DNA from: Cliona cf. orientalis | Lineage: Eukaryota > Porifera > Demospongiae > Clionaida > Clionaidae | Length of the DNA: 64,000 bases | Assembly: GCA_963930775.1 (NCBI GenBank) | Contig: OZ005702.1 | Span: forward strand, 6,882,001-6,946,000 | Reading direction: 5' to 3' | Shown here: in pieces, positions 24,507-36,559 of the stretch | Position numbering within the stretch: the first letter of the stretch is position 1 | Layout of the letters: every line of letters starts with the position of its first letter | Translations under genes and position numbers: made by a program | The notes under the pieces: generated by a model | Seen by the model: the letters and a program-made list of their open reading frames with translations, nothing else | What the model was told of the DNA's origin: nothing | The model's database searches: none

Positions 24507-24923
24507 TCTTTAATAGGACTAGATGATAACCACAGTAAAAACTTACAAAGTTCGAATGCTAATAACAATCACAACTGAAATTTTAGTGCATTCTCTGCAC
24601 AATAATTATTATGAGTGCCTCGCCCTTTGATTAAGGGTTGACCGGCATTAATAGTGAATAATAATAAACTATTGACACACCCATAAACCACTGGCACAAT
24701 TGGATGTTGCCATACTTAATGGGAATGGGACCATGCACTATAATAATATAATAATGCCATAAAAATAAATGTGGAAATGATCACATTTTTGCATGACATT
24801 GTAGAAGGATTATAAAATGCTGCTCCAGTAACATTATCATAAACTATAGACAGCTAATAACCACAATTATTATCAGGAACTTATAATGAAAAATAATTAG
24901 CTATTACTATAGTACAACCTACT

Positions 24924-27900
24924 CTATACCAAATTTGCTACACCTCTTTTCATGACTACTACATTGTGTCCATAACGAGAAGACTCTGGAAAGTGAGTAT
25001 GAAACAGTTTGGTCATCTAAGGAGCATATAATAATAATACACAAGCACCAAAATGAGTGAGGGAAAGAGAGAGAGAACACAATAATTTTAATAATAATGA
25101 GCATTTAAATTCTGTTATTTACCTCTTCATAATGAAACTTGGATAAAAAAGAAGCAATTTTCTACACAGAAATACACAATGACAAACAAGAATTTAGGTT
25201 TGTACAATGATGAACTCACAGGTACTAGGACATCAAAGAGGACTAGATGAGAGGGAAGGGGAGTGTTTGCATTAGGAAATTTCCCCTGGAGCCAGCCCTT
25301 AGGGTCTGAATAGAACTCACGGGATATGTCAACGTAATCAGAACGAATACTGAAAGTGGTACATGCACGTATGTGTAGTGGTAACAATGAAGACACCTTG
25401 CAGCTAAAGATCTGGTCATACACGTACAATGACATTGTACATCGACATCATTAAAACTCACGGTGGTGGACATTCAAGAAATTCCATTGATATGGGAGAA
25501 TGAATGTGACTATGGAAAGAAAAGATTACAATAAAAATTAACTTCTAGCAGCTAGCTAGAGGGATACCGTAAATCGCAAATATTTCGATGTTAAAATATT
25601 TTCGGACAGCATGGCTTGTGCGAAAATTAAACGCACGAAATACATTCGCAATATTAACGACAATGCGGTACAGGGTCGTTTGTCCGAAAATTATTTAATG
25701 CAAAAAATTATCGCATGAAATATTTTATACGCGAAATATTCGTGATTTATGGTACTATACTACATTGTATGTTGTACGCACACATTATAGACATACAATG
25801 TCATAATAATTATAAAGTTCACATATGTACTATATTACATGTATATGTGACTCCATAATTTCAGGCACCCTTCAGGCACAATGTCACACAATAAGCCACT
25901 TCTTACCTATAGAAAGGGGTGGTGTGACAGGGCATCAGAAACAGCACAGATGATTCATTATCAATGTCCTATGGGATAGCAAATCATTGTGGTACACCAG
26001 GGAATACCAATCAAAAGTCAGGTGCATGCTATTATCTCACACAACATGACATTGTGATAATTTGTGGGAAGACATGCAAGCACAAGGGCGCTGGCTCATA
26101 CAGCCACTTGGAGTGTTTTCCAGGGCCACCTGCTTTGAACACCAGGGCCATGCCAGTGTAGAGGAGATATGAAGGTGTCGTGTACATCCACAAAACATCG
26201 ACTTTACATATATTATAACAAATTTTAGTGGCTATATACTTCAAGGGTGAACCCCCAATGATCCCCACACAAATGTGGTATGATTGTGATTAGCGATCAA
26301 AACTAAAGAGCTTACAATAGCAAACTCTGGAGGCAACTATGTAGTATATGGGGGTCATGACCTTGATGACATGAGACTTAGTGGGGAACTCCTCCGATGC
26401 CAGAGTGTCTGGGTAGTCTGGCCTGCCCTTCCACTGTCAGGAAGAGAGAAAGGTCTAGCTGGATAGACTAGAGACACTCAGCTTGGCAAAAAAAGTGGAG
26501 CCTAATAAAGATTCAGAGGTATTTCTATCTCAGGAGCTAGTGTATAATTATGTAGCTGTTCCTTTTTAGGTAATGATACTGCAAACCATGAAGTCAGGTG
26601 CATGTTATCATGAAACAACATGTGATAGTATTGTGGGAAGACATGCAAGCACAAAGGCAAGGGCAAGGGGTGGATCAAACCACTTGGACCATTTTCCAGG
26701 GCCACCTGGTTTGAACACAAAGGCCCAGCCTGTCCCCAGGCTCCAGATCTAACAAAGACCATGCTAGAGAGCCCAGCAAGTCTGATGTAGCTCCCTCTCC
26801 ATCATCGCATTCAGGAAGAGTGAAACTAGCTTGACAGACTAAACAAACTATCAATTTGGGTATGAGAAGCTGAAAAGTGCATGGAACCTCTTCATTGTTA
26901 GATACTTACATGTAACTCCAATTATTTCAGGGGTACCTACATTGTATGAGGGATCAGTGTCTGAGCAGTTAGGCAGTTGTCCCTAACAAATAAATTCATT
27001 AGAGGCTCCACTGCATACGAGTTCCATTCAAACAAATTTAATGTGGAAAGCAATAAACAATTATTCACCTTTCTGAGATAGTCCATGACAGCTATGGTGC
27101 CTCTCTGGTGGACTAGACTGAAGTAGAGAGACATGGGAATATTACTGAGGAGAAGAATCCAAACAAGAACAGAAAGAACTGGAAGGAGAGAGACAGGGAG
27201 AGAGAGAGAGGGAGAGAGAGAGAGAGAAAGAAAGAGAGAAAGAGAAAGAGAGATGGGTGTGTATAAGTGGCGAAGGATAAAATTAATGTGTACACACATA
27301 CTTCATCATCATCAACACTTTAACTTACATCGATTCTTGTACTTGATCAAGAGATTGGAAATACAATAACCTATTCAAAACAAAACCACGTCACCTCTTG
27401 GAAACTCACAACATCTTCCTTTGCATAAAAGTACATATGTACATGTACATATATGTATACCTGCGTAGATTGATGCTATAGGTACAATAGGAAGTACATA
27501 GCGATGCTCCTTGTGACTGAGGGCACTGTGAACAATGAGCTCCCAGAGAGCCAACCAGAATGGAGCCCTGGACCAGTGGGAGGGGCACTGCCACACCCCC
27601 AACACGGTGAGCGGGAGAGAGGTGAAGAGCAACACAGGAAGATCCTCTGTGAAGTACCTGGAGTGGTACAATGGTAGGTACAAAATTTATATTATGTACA
27701 TCCAGGGTTTCATCTAGAGATAAAAGTTTGGGATGGAAGTGCATAAATGAATGGACATATTTTGCACACCAATTAGGATGGGACTCGTTCATTGAATGCA
27801 TCCCAATCAAGGTTAGTAACTACGTGATATTGTATTTTGTTGGCCTCTGATTGCAGAGCTAATCTACACCCATCTGGTAGCAAGTAATTACTTTGCTAGG

Positions 27901-30598
27901 CAAGAGCCAACAAAGATCATGTCAATACACAAATAATAGTTATCTGACAGTAATTGGGGTGCATGAGATGCATGGTCGAATGCACCCCAATTACTGGCAG
28001 ATAACTATTTTGTTGGTAGTTGACCTCTGTTCATCATTGGCCTACTTTATGATGACCCAACCCCTTCCCATAGCCAGCAAATTGCCTATAAAACTTTGGT
28101 TGCTAAGCAACTACCAACAAACAGAAATAGCAGTTCTGCAAACACATGCATACACAGCACAATCATATAATTATATGACACATGCTACTCCCCAAATTAC
28201 CCCACAGGAATTCCATCGATGGATTAATGAATATCATTAAAAAATCACTGCTCTCACCAGTGCCATGAGTAGGCGCCATAGAGAGCTGAGTAGCCTTCAA
28301 GGACATTGAACTCAAGGAAATTCCACTGAACTATCACCAACTGCACACAAATATATGGCATGTTTTAACTAACAAATACCTAACACTAATTAGTAGTTAA
28401 AAAGCCAGATAAAACATATTATATTATTGTAGGTCAAAAAATTTTTTGTTAGGCAGCTAGCATGTACATAATAGTACATGTAGGCTTCTCATGTGAAGCT
28501 GCCCTTCCTTCCTTACCCTTCCATAGAAGAAACAGTCCACAGCAAGAGACCAGCCCAGAGTCAGCAACCTGTATGGCAAGCAGTCGACTCTTTACCACAA
28601 ATATTCACTATACATGTACATGTCATGTACATGTACGCACTGGGTACTCTATATAGCATGCAAGAGTTAAAAAACATTCTAAAAGGGCATTTAAATGACT
28701 ACAGTTCAAATTTCTTTTACTCTCATTTATACACTAAAGTCTAATACACGTATTTCTACAGTAATTCTAATTTACCACTGACCCCATGAGAAAGGTTTCC
28801 CTGACGACAGTCCAGAGGTGGCGTCGAGAGATGATCCAGTGAGCGAGCACCAGCGGAGGCCACAGGATGGCTCCGGTTGGACGAACCAGACAAGATACAC
28901 CAATCAGCAACAGGTAGAGACGACTGTAGCTGAGGCAAAATGAAGGAAGTATAAGTCGGTAAGGGGTCATCAACTTCATAAATCACTCGAATACATGACA
29001 CATACATTAATAAGTAAGATTGACCATCTTTACCATTGGCACACACGAACTAGGGCATGACAGAGAAAAAAATATTTTCTGTACACTGTTATCAAAGATA
29101 GGGACAAAAGAGTGCAACAGTGTCGATATGACTACAGAATAAACAGCCTAAGGCAGCGTGCACTTAGTGATTTTTTGTATTGGGAGGGAGGTCAATCATA
29201 CAGCACGTAGTGTACTATATTTAATCTCATACTTGACGAGGGTGGTGGTGTCTTTGGACTGGCAGGCCAGGGTCCAGTAGTAAAGCACTACGGGAGTGAG
29301 ACAAGCCTCGATCGAGTTGGAAAGAGTTCGAGTGATGCAATAGAAGGTGAACCATGAGGCTACGTTACACAGCAGCTGGAGGGAGGGAGGGAGGGAGAGG
29401 GAGAGAGGGAGAGAGGGAGAGAAAGGGAGGGAGAGAGGGGGGGGGGGGGAGAGAGCAACAATACTGATAAAGCAATACATACATAGGTACACATCATCGT
29501 GCTGTAACTACACTTCTATATTATATGAACTACACAGAATGCTCATACATGCATGTACATGTACATGTATGATGTCAAACTTACAGCAAATTTTCCAGCC
29601 CTGGATCCAAAGAGGAGTGTCGCTAGCTTGAGCACATACCAGTCCCCAAGCACTGCCAGGGGAACATGCAACACCCTCGGTAGAACAATCTACATGTAGT
29701 AAATGTACATTTCAACGAGTGAGAGAATTAATTGTCCAATCTGCAATACACAATTATTGTAGATAACCCCTTACAGCATTAGAGATCCAAAATAGCGTAT
29801 ACTGGGAATTTTGGCAAACTGGCGATTTTCCATAAAAATTACAATTTAAAATTCACTAATAATTTTATGCATTATTGAGCTATGCAGAAACACTCCCTAA
29901 CACCAAATCCATCAATACATGTACACATATATTCCGACGATGGCTGGTTCGCCAGTTTCCATTTATGGCATATCAAGATTGTTGCCACTTACCAGTAGGT
30001 AGGGCCAGTCCAAGTTGAGCAGAGCCAATAGTTTGTAGAGAGCAGCATACATGAGAGGATGGGTGAACCCACGGATAGGCTTATGCCACTCCCAAGTCAG
30101 GTAGCCATAGGTAAGGGGTCGTCAAGGAGAATACGGTAAAATTTACGCAGTCAGAAGAAATTTGAATACACTTATGTGTACATGTACAGTCCTGCCATTA
30201 TATGCAAGACCAATAATTGCATAAATAACAGTTCATGCATCCTAGAATTGCACATGTACATGCATGTACTTGTAGTACATGCATGTTGTGCATATGGGTA
30301 CAGGTTACAATAATTAGGTATTAGGATATCCAAAGACCATGTTGTGAGCCACCTCCAGAGACTGCCAGTATTCATCAGGGACAAAGGCAGTGTAGCTGAG
30401 GAAGGCGTTCACTGTTCGAAAGATGACCAGCACCCAAACAAGCTGACCCCAGCTCCATCCTGGAACTAGCTGCTTGGATGACTCTTTGGAGGGAGCTCCT
30501 GAAGCTTGTAAGCTTTCTTCTCCGCCATTGGAAACGGCTGAGGAAGGAGACTGTTTCTCGCTGTGCAACCCCCTTCTCTTCATGGTTCGTGCATGCAC
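24924..30598 (-). CDS. PIGB: GPI mannosyltransferase 3 (PIG-B), intact
   Basis: This ER membrane enzyme adds the third mannose to the GPI-anchor precursor (GT22 family). Exons on the minus strand: 30330-30598, 29993-30110, 29585-29689, 29233-29375, 28783-28929, 28517-28568, 28258-28340, 27461-27657, 27069-27178, 25907-25968, 25462-25509, 25220-25349, 24924-25016. All phases agree and give 518 aa; a possible 15-nt microexon at about 25,120-25,134 would add FHYEE. Family motifs: PDEYWQSLEVAH in the first luminal loop (exon 1), GYLTWEW across the exon 1-2 joint, QWNFLEFN, SWHWYF, HKEHRY (the GT22 HKE motif), LVHQRGT, MPCHTTPFYS, FHTHFPES near the end. Human PIG-B has 554 aa. The intron after exon 1 is of the U12 AT-AC type. 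The gene is head to head with a PIGBOS1-like gene; its 3' half is the source of the relics in the ROCO array. MKRRG, five codons downstream, is an alternative start. Confidence 0.93.
25565..25754. mobile_element. MITE of about 190 bp in a PIGB intron
   Basis: The left end TACCGTAAATCGCAAATATT pairs with the right end, which reads AATATTCGTGATTTATGGTA, with few mismatches. The terminal TA may be the target duplication. It lies between PIGB exons 11 and 10 and has no coding capacity. The duplicated units do not show it at the matching place (for example about 5,810), so it inserted after the duplications. Confidence 0.7.
27935..28009. repeat. 75-bp perfect-type hairpin in a PIGB intron
   Basis: The left arm AATAGTTATCTGACAGTAAT (continuing TGGGGTGCAT) pairs with the right arm, which ends CAGATAACTATT, over about 30 bp with one mismatch and a 15-nt loop. 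It lies within PIGB intron 7 and is absent from the duplicated units. It is probably the centre of a small foldback element; flanking sequence about 27,700-28,100 is also unit-specific. Confidence 0.7.
29384..29452. repeat. GGGA-rich low-complexity tract
   Basis: Purine tract (GGGA and GAGA units plus a poly-G run) on the plus strand. On the coding strand it is the long pyrimidine tract just upstream of PIGB exon 4 (acceptor at 29,376). Confidence 0.85.
30111..30329 (-). other. U12-type AT-AC intron of PIGB (intron 1)
   Basis: On the minus strand the exon ends CTTTGG and the intron begins ATATCCTAA, matching the minor-spliceosome donor ATATCCTT. It ends TCCTTGACGACCCCTTAC, containing the U12 branch-site core TCCTTGAC with the branch adenosine about 11 nt from a terminal AC. 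No GT-AG pair can join the exons here, while AT-AC splicing restores the conserved VFGYGYLTWEW sequence exactly. Length 219 nt. Confidence 0.9.
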
Positions 30599-30740
30599 TA
30601 GCTCGTTTCCTGTTGTGACACGTGGAGTGCGTACGTATACTACTCCGGAAACTACTTTGCTTACTGAAGCTCAAGGTGAAAGGTCAAACTGCTGACCCCT
30701 CGCTCCAAAGGTCAGGAGTGCTCTATTTAGAAGAAAGCAG
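30599..30740. promoter_or_regulatory. Shared 5' region of PIGB and PIGBOS1-like gene; non-coding exon 1 of the latter
   Basis: The PIGB start codon (30,598, minus) and the putative first exon of the plus-strand microprotein gene lie back to back. AAAGCAG followed by GTGAGC at 30,741 looks like the donor of a 5' non-coding exon that would pair with the acceptor CCCCTCCAG at 31,117. A shared, bidirectional promoter is inferred; no TATA box is seen. Confidence 0.6.
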
Positions 30741-31125
30741 GTGAGCTTCTTGCTTTGAAAATGATATCGTGGTGTACGATAAAAGCATGCAAAAAGCTGT
30801 GTTTATTGTATAGTAATAGCCTTTGTGTCTTTCTGTGTTTATGTAAACCTTGGAGAGTGGAATCCAACTCCCATGAGGCTGTACCATGTGTACTAAAAAT
30901 GTCACTAGCAGAGCCTTTTGGTCCCTTTTGTTAATAGTAGTAAGCACTATGATTGTGCACACACATAGAGTGCATGCATATTAAGGTTACTTGCTATAGC
31001 TACATGTATTTTACTAAAGTTGCACGTCATATAGTGGAAGATATTATTTCTCTCTATCTCCACCTTACTCCCTCTCTCTCTCTCTCCCCTCCCCTCGTCA
31101 GTTTTGTTCCCCTCCAGGTGGTGTG

Positions 31126-31278
31126 ATGGTGCGTCGTATTCTCCCGAACAGTCAGGTGATAGTGGCAACTATCATTGGTTGTCTAAGTGGCCTCTACATC
31201 TTCATGCCTTACTATCAGAAATATCACCTGCCCCCATCGTTACCGTCCTCTAGTGATCAAAACGAGAAGAGAACATAA
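31126..31278 (+). CDS. PIGBOS1: PIGBOS1-like mitochondrial microprotein (50 aa)
   Basis: The ORF codes for 50 residues starting MVRRILPNSQ, with a hydrophobic helix VIVATIIGCLSGLYIFMP at about 11-28 and a polar tail. Human PIGBOS1 (54 aa, mitochondrial outer membrane, contacts ER CLCC1 and modulates the unfolded protein response) has the same plan: M-x-R-R at the start, Q, then A-T and G-x3-G-x-Y-I-F-x-P in the same spacing. In human the gene is also on the strand opposite PIGB and adjoins its 5' end. A 3' splice site (CCCCTCCAG, 31,117) lies just upstream of the ATG, consistent with a non-coding first exon ending at 30,740. The ORF is too short for length-based gene calling. Homology rests on sequence pattern plus position; expression is not shown. 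Confidence 0.85.
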   Translation: MVRRILPNSQVIVATIIGCLSGLYIFMPYYQKYHLPPSLPSSSDQNEKRT

Positions 31279-31854
31279 AAAAACTCTTAAAATTAACATG
31301 TACTCCATGTAATGGCATACTATGCTGTCGTATGTTGAAAAATTTGTTGGTGTCAGATCGAGATGCATAATTTTTACGCAATGCTTGACAGTATCACTCA
31401 ATAAAACCTTAGTATACATACATGTACATAGGCACAAATAATTAAAAAATAATCTGCAAGCTTATTATGATTATGGAACCTCAAAATCAATATTACTTAG
31501 AACACAGTGTCATTTGAAAGGGGTTGTAGGCATGAAGGCTCAGATTCTATCAGAGGTACTGCATTAATTCCAATACGCAATTTCATAATCCACAGTTTAT
31601 AGGTTGAGTATGGTTAATAATATAATTTGTGCAAAAATCATTATTGTGATAAGGAATATCAAAATTCATATAATATTATCAGTAAGAATCTCTTTATGTA
31701 AGATATGTGCATATTGTATTATATAGCAGCAATAATAGCAGAATCCTAGTAGTGAACATACAATGTGATGCGACAAAATAAATGAACATAACAGGCATTG
31801 TGCAAAAAATTGTGTAAGCTTATGGTGACAATAAATTAAATTTTAAGTTAACCC
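31279..31854. other. Intergenic between convergent genes
   Basis: AT-rich 3' flank of the PIGBOS1-like gene and of DDX46 (which ends at 31,855 on the other strand). AATAAA-type signals occur on both strands (plus AATAAAA near 31,401; minus-strand AATAAA-like sequence near 31,830). No gene is seen. Confidence 0.6.
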
Positions 31855-34800
31855 CTACAGCACGGAATATCGTCCACTGTGCTGATGTCGTCCGACCCTG
31901 GACGCCATCCTCTGTGCTTCTTCCTTGATGACTCGTTTGATCTCCTGCTTAGCCAGCGTCACCGCTCGCTCGGATTTCGCTTCGACCGATAAAAATAACC
32001 TCCTCTCTCCTTCCATCGGTTGTCGAGATTCAGGGATGTAAATGCCCCTAACAGTGATATAAGCTTCAGAATAATCTCCAATATCGTCCAGCACCTCGCG
32101 AGTTGTGATCCGAAACCGAATCTGCTGTGGGAAATCGTTGATCTCAATCTCGTCGCAATACTTGAGCTGTGGTCCCGTAGAATCACTCGGATCTTGCCCG
32201 GGCACGATAGTACCAAGAGGAAGAATAGTATCCGAAGCTTTCGCGGGGCCAGCCCCTACTTTTTTGTTAATCGATGCGGCAATCTGCGACGCTAGCATGG
32301 CTCCAGTTACTTGAACCTCTCCGCCCTTCATGACGGAGCTGGCGGCTTCTTGTGCGGCAAGGCTCGCCCCGGCACCCCCGGCAATCATCTGCGCCGGCGG
32401 TTGGGCTATGTTCTTTGCAGACATGATGTTGCTTGCGATCTGCATGGCTAGGTCGAGGCGCTCGGAAGCAGGGGGCGTGGGGAGGAGACCGGGTTTGTTA
32501 TTAGTCTGTATGGGAATTAGTGGAGCATTGGGGTCACGAACCTGGACTGGATTGTTGAAAATGTTGTCTAATTTTTTATCCATTGTGAGAAGGGCGTATT
32601 GGTCTTCGTCGTCAGAGTCGGCCAGACCGAGAGACGATTTTTGTTTCAGCTTCGATTCCGCATCCTTAGCCGCTTCTTTCTCGTCAAACTTAAACCCTTT
32701 CCCTCGAAAACCGATTGCTAGAAGCTGTTTCTTTTTCCTCATTCCAGGACGGAGTTTCACGTCTGCTTTGATCTTCCCCTCTGCTTTCAATTTGTCGGTA
32801 TACTTGGTCCAAAGCTCCTCCAACTCTGAAGGCACGCTACCTCCAGATAGCTCCAAGGCTTTGATGATGTCACCAGAATACCTCTCTTGCTCGGGAGTAA
32901 TGAAGGTATAAGCATTTCCCTTGTTTCCGGCTCGCCCCGTGCGTCCGCAGCGATGTACATAGTCCTCGTAATGATTGGGGCAGTCGTAGTTTATGACGAG
33001 AATTAGCTGTTTGACGTCCAGACCTCGAGCAGCGACAGAAGTGGCAACTAGGACCTTCACAGCACCATTCTTGAAGTCGGAAATTGTAGAATCGCGATCG
33101 AATTGATCCATGCCTCCATGAAGTGCTAGGCAGGGGTAGCTAGATTTCATCAAGTCTCGTAGAAGCTGATCGGCCGTTTCCTGCCGCTCCACGAAAATGA
33201 GAGTACTCCCTTTTTCGTGATAGATGCCAAGCAGTTCAAGAAGCTTGAAGAATTTCTGGTGATCTTCGATGACTATGACACTTTGCTCGACGTCCTTGCA
33301 CACCACACTTCGACCCCCGACCTGTACCTCGACGGGTTTGGAAAGAATTTTTCTTGCAAGAGCCTCCATCTGTCGAGGAAAGGTGGCAGAAAACATTACC
33401 GTTTGACGATCTGGGCGAATATTTCCGATGATCCGCATCACCTGCGGCTCGAAACCCATATCAAACATACGATCAGCTTCGTCCAAGACCACGTATGTCG
33501 TACGTTTGAAATTTGTCACACGACCGCTGTTAGCCGAGAGCATATCGATCATCCTACCCGGCGTACAAACGACAATCTCGGCTCCTCTCTTCAAATCGGC
33601 AATTTGCTCACTAATCCCCGTACCTCCGTACACGCAGATTACGTGAAGCTTGAGAGGCTTACAGAACTTTTTGCACTCGTTGTAGATCTGTATAGCGAGC
33701 TCTCGAGTTGGCGTAAGGATGACGGCAATTGGACCGTCTTTGTAGTCGAGAGGGGGCTGGTCTAGCACGTGGCGAAGCATCGGTAGCACAAATGCTAGCG
33801 TCTTTCCGCTGCCAGTTTTGGCGATACCGATCAAATCTCTCCCGGACATGATGGCAGGGATGGCTTGTGCTTGAATCGGAGTAGGATGTTCGTAGTTGTT
33901 CTTTTTCATGACATCGAGGATTTTCGAGCTTAGTCCACACTGGGCCCACGTCTTGACAGGCTTCGGACATTCCTTCCCCTTTATCTTGATCTTCTCCAGT
34001 TCGTTGCGATAAGCGTCCACTTCAACCTTCGTCATTTTAGCCAGTTCAGGAACCTCGACGTAAAAATCCTTCCTGAACGGCATATAGTCGACTTTTCTGT
34101 GGTCTACTACGGGGAGGTCTTTCTTTTTCGATTTCTTTGCGATGCTCCTGAGCGCTGATGCCAGCTCTTCCGTGTCATTGTCCTCCTCCTCGGAATACTC
34201 CATGGCGTCTTGGTTATTGTGGAGGAGTTCTCCTTTCTCATTGACGGCCGTCAGAGTGCCCCCCACGTTCTTCACCTTTGTGACTGTGATCACTGTTGCT
34301 GACCCACGTTTACCTGTAGACATGTACATGTACATGTGTCATAAATTAATATACATGCACATCAATTTTGCATGTACAATATATTTCTATATGTACTCAG
34401 CAGAAACGTACATGTACATGAGCAATTGATGACACCTTTTTCTCATAATACCTACCGCAGTGTCTCAGGCAAACATCCACTCCCAGATATAAGCGCCCAT
34501 GCGGGCTTAAATCATGACCGAGTTATGATCAAATGCCCATGGGTGCTTACCTGTACATGTACATGTGAGTGGCTACATTACTTAGTACATGTACACACAT
34601 ACAACATGTACATGCGATCACTACCAAATTAAATGTCTACTTGGGAAATACATTACATTACATTACACTCATAGATGTACCTGCTGACATCTGTGCTCCA
34701 GCCTTCTTATGGGTGTCCATGGAAATCTTCTTTACTTCCTCCTGCACGCCGACCATGAAGGCATCGAGTGGATCAACATCTTCCTCCTGCTCCATAGCGT

Positions 34801-36559
34801 CCACTCCCTTCTCCTCCTTCTTGGCCTCATTAGCTTCATCATTACCAGGGGCTTCCCCATTCTCCTCTGTCTCCATGACAACGTCATCATCTTCATCATC
34901 CTCCTCATCATCTTCTAGGGTCCACCCCTTTTTCATGGTCGCCTCCTCCCCACTCTCTCCTCCTCCTCCTCCTTCCTCCTCTCCTCCCTCTGCCCCTTCA
35001 TTATTGTCCTCATTATCTTTAGCTGCAGCCTCCTCCTCTTCCTCCTTCTGTCTCATCTGGCGCCAAGCTTCTAGCCTTTCCCGACGCTTTTTCATCTCTT
35101 CTTCAATCTTCAGCTGGGCAGCTTTTGCCGCCTCAACGCTACTGTCGCTAGCTTTCGATTCTTTGGAATCATCACTTTTGCCATTATGAGTCCTGGAAAT
35201 ATCTTTCTTTGAATCTTCTTGCTTGTTCGAGGCATCTCCTCCTTTGCTACTGGGTTTGGCTCCCTTTGAAGGGTGGGTTACGGCAGTAGGGGGAGACGTC
35301 GGTTTCGAAGAGGGGTCAGATTTATCGGATCGTTCGCTGCGATGAGAACGTCTCTCTTTTCTCCTACTAGGACTCCTGAAAGAACAGATACACATTACCA
35401 ATGGTTATCATATTTTATACTAACACACAACCCCACCCCCTCCCATTAACTTGAAGTGTCTCTTTCACTATACAGCAAAACTACCACTCCCAACTTATGT
35501 ACGCAAACACCATAATTATCCATCTGTGGGTTACATTTATACATATGAGCACATGTACATCAAGGTCAAGAAATCTGAGTAAAGTGAATCGGGCCACCAT
35601 GTTGAAAGGGCCTGGGGAGAACACTGTGTGTGTGCCCAAGTGTGTGTGTACATGTATGTGTATGTGTGTGTGTGTGTGTGTGTACATATACAATGATAGA
35701 GTATTACATACATACAGCCCATATCGTACTTGTAGGTACGTACATAGAGTGCTGTGAGATCAAGACACTACCAGATCTCATTTACACCTACGTAGGGTAG
35801 ATCTGTCACTGTCACAGTGTGTGCATGTGTGTGTGTGCAGATATATCCAACAGTAGAGGGGTAAACTTTCTCACCTAGACCGGCTCCTAGATCGCGATCT
35901 CCTTCTCTTCTGTCTCTCCCTCTCTCTCTCCCTGTCCCGCGATCGAGATCTTCTCTTTCGCCTCTGGTAGCCAGGGGAGTGATGACGCCTACAGATAGAG
36001 AAAACAAGGCACATGCTAGATAATATTATAATTGTACATGTACAATGTCATATGTACATCAATCAAGAGGCCAAAAGATTACTGTTAAAAAAATTATTCT
36101 ATGGCAAGAAATAATTCGATCACCACGAAAATTTATTATTTTAGGCTGTACGTCAACATGACATGTACATGTACATGGTGCCATAGGGAAATATAATATA
36201 TTCTACGATGGTACACATGGAAAAGGAGTACTACAGCCACTATCAGATCTGATAAAAATTTTCAAAACTAGTCCTGCTTCATCAATGATATCCTATTAGA
36301 GCTTTTAAAAGGTAGCAAATATGACTCTAAAGGTACACCAACAATATTAAGGTTTTCTATACCTTTCTCTCTCTCTACTTCTTGACCTGTGGCGGTGCCT
36401 TCTCTCTTTCGCGTCTCTCCTCTGCGCAGCATGATGGGGCCTGCGGGCTCTAGCTGATTGGACGGGGCTTCCCTCTCTCGAGGAGCCTTTGGAAGAGTTG
36501 TCAGACTCTTCAGAACTGCTGTCTCGCAGTCTTTGACGAAGGTGACGCTCCTTGGGCAT
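31855..36559 (-). CDS. DDX46: DEAD-box RNA helicase DDX46 (Prp5)
   Basis: This is a nuclear spliceosomal ATPase that acts with U2 snRNP at prespliceosome formation. Exons on the minus strand: 36363-36559, 35875-35988, 34681-35375, 31855-34313, with GT-AG introns and agreeing phases, 1154 aa (human 1031). Residues 1-130 are Arg/Ser-rich (RSRSRDRERE). About 190-330 is a charged coiled-coil/acidic region including WTLEDDEEDD and DPLDAF, as in DDX46. The helicase core has the Q motif PTPIQAQAIPA, Walker A AKTGSGKT (about 500), PTRELA, DEAD, SAT, ARGLD and HRCGRTGRAG. The C-terminal region has ELELNDFP-like EIEINDFPQ and ends GRYSVL, matching the family end. The start MPKERHLRQR is the only ATG that fits exon 1. 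The neighbouring Delta-like gene begins 158 bp away on the other strand. Confidence 0.95.

Larger units (their letters stand above)
1..24540. repeat. Tandem segmental duplication: ANK-ROCO gene + 3' half of PIGB
   Basis: Four minus-strand ROCO-type genes recur with start codons at 4467, 10534, 15925 and 24506. Between them lie sequences homologous to the exons and introns of the intact PIGB gene at 24,924-30,598. Examples: positions 1-720 match 6230-6890; the PIGB HKE-motif exon recurs near 526, 6720 and 19,440; the VHQRG exon near 12,014 and 19,021; the last exon near 5,220, 10,980 and 17,360. The repeat unit is therefore one ROCO gene plus the downstream portion of PIGB, about 5.4-7.2 kb. 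The junction with the ROCO 3' flank lies in the PIGB intron just after the exon now at 28,258-28,340. The window starts inside a further unit. Confidence 0.85.

Noticed and set aside
27113..27369. Frames rich in SLSLSL or RERE
   Set aside because: Translations of the GA/TC microsatellite next to PIGB exon 9.
32330..33765. Long plus-strand frames inside DDX46
   Set aside because: Shadow frames of the helicase exon; no splice or start context.
34569..35189. 206-codon plus-strand frame rich in Ser
   Set aside because: Antisense of the acidic, low-complexity exon 3 of DDX46; no independent evidence.
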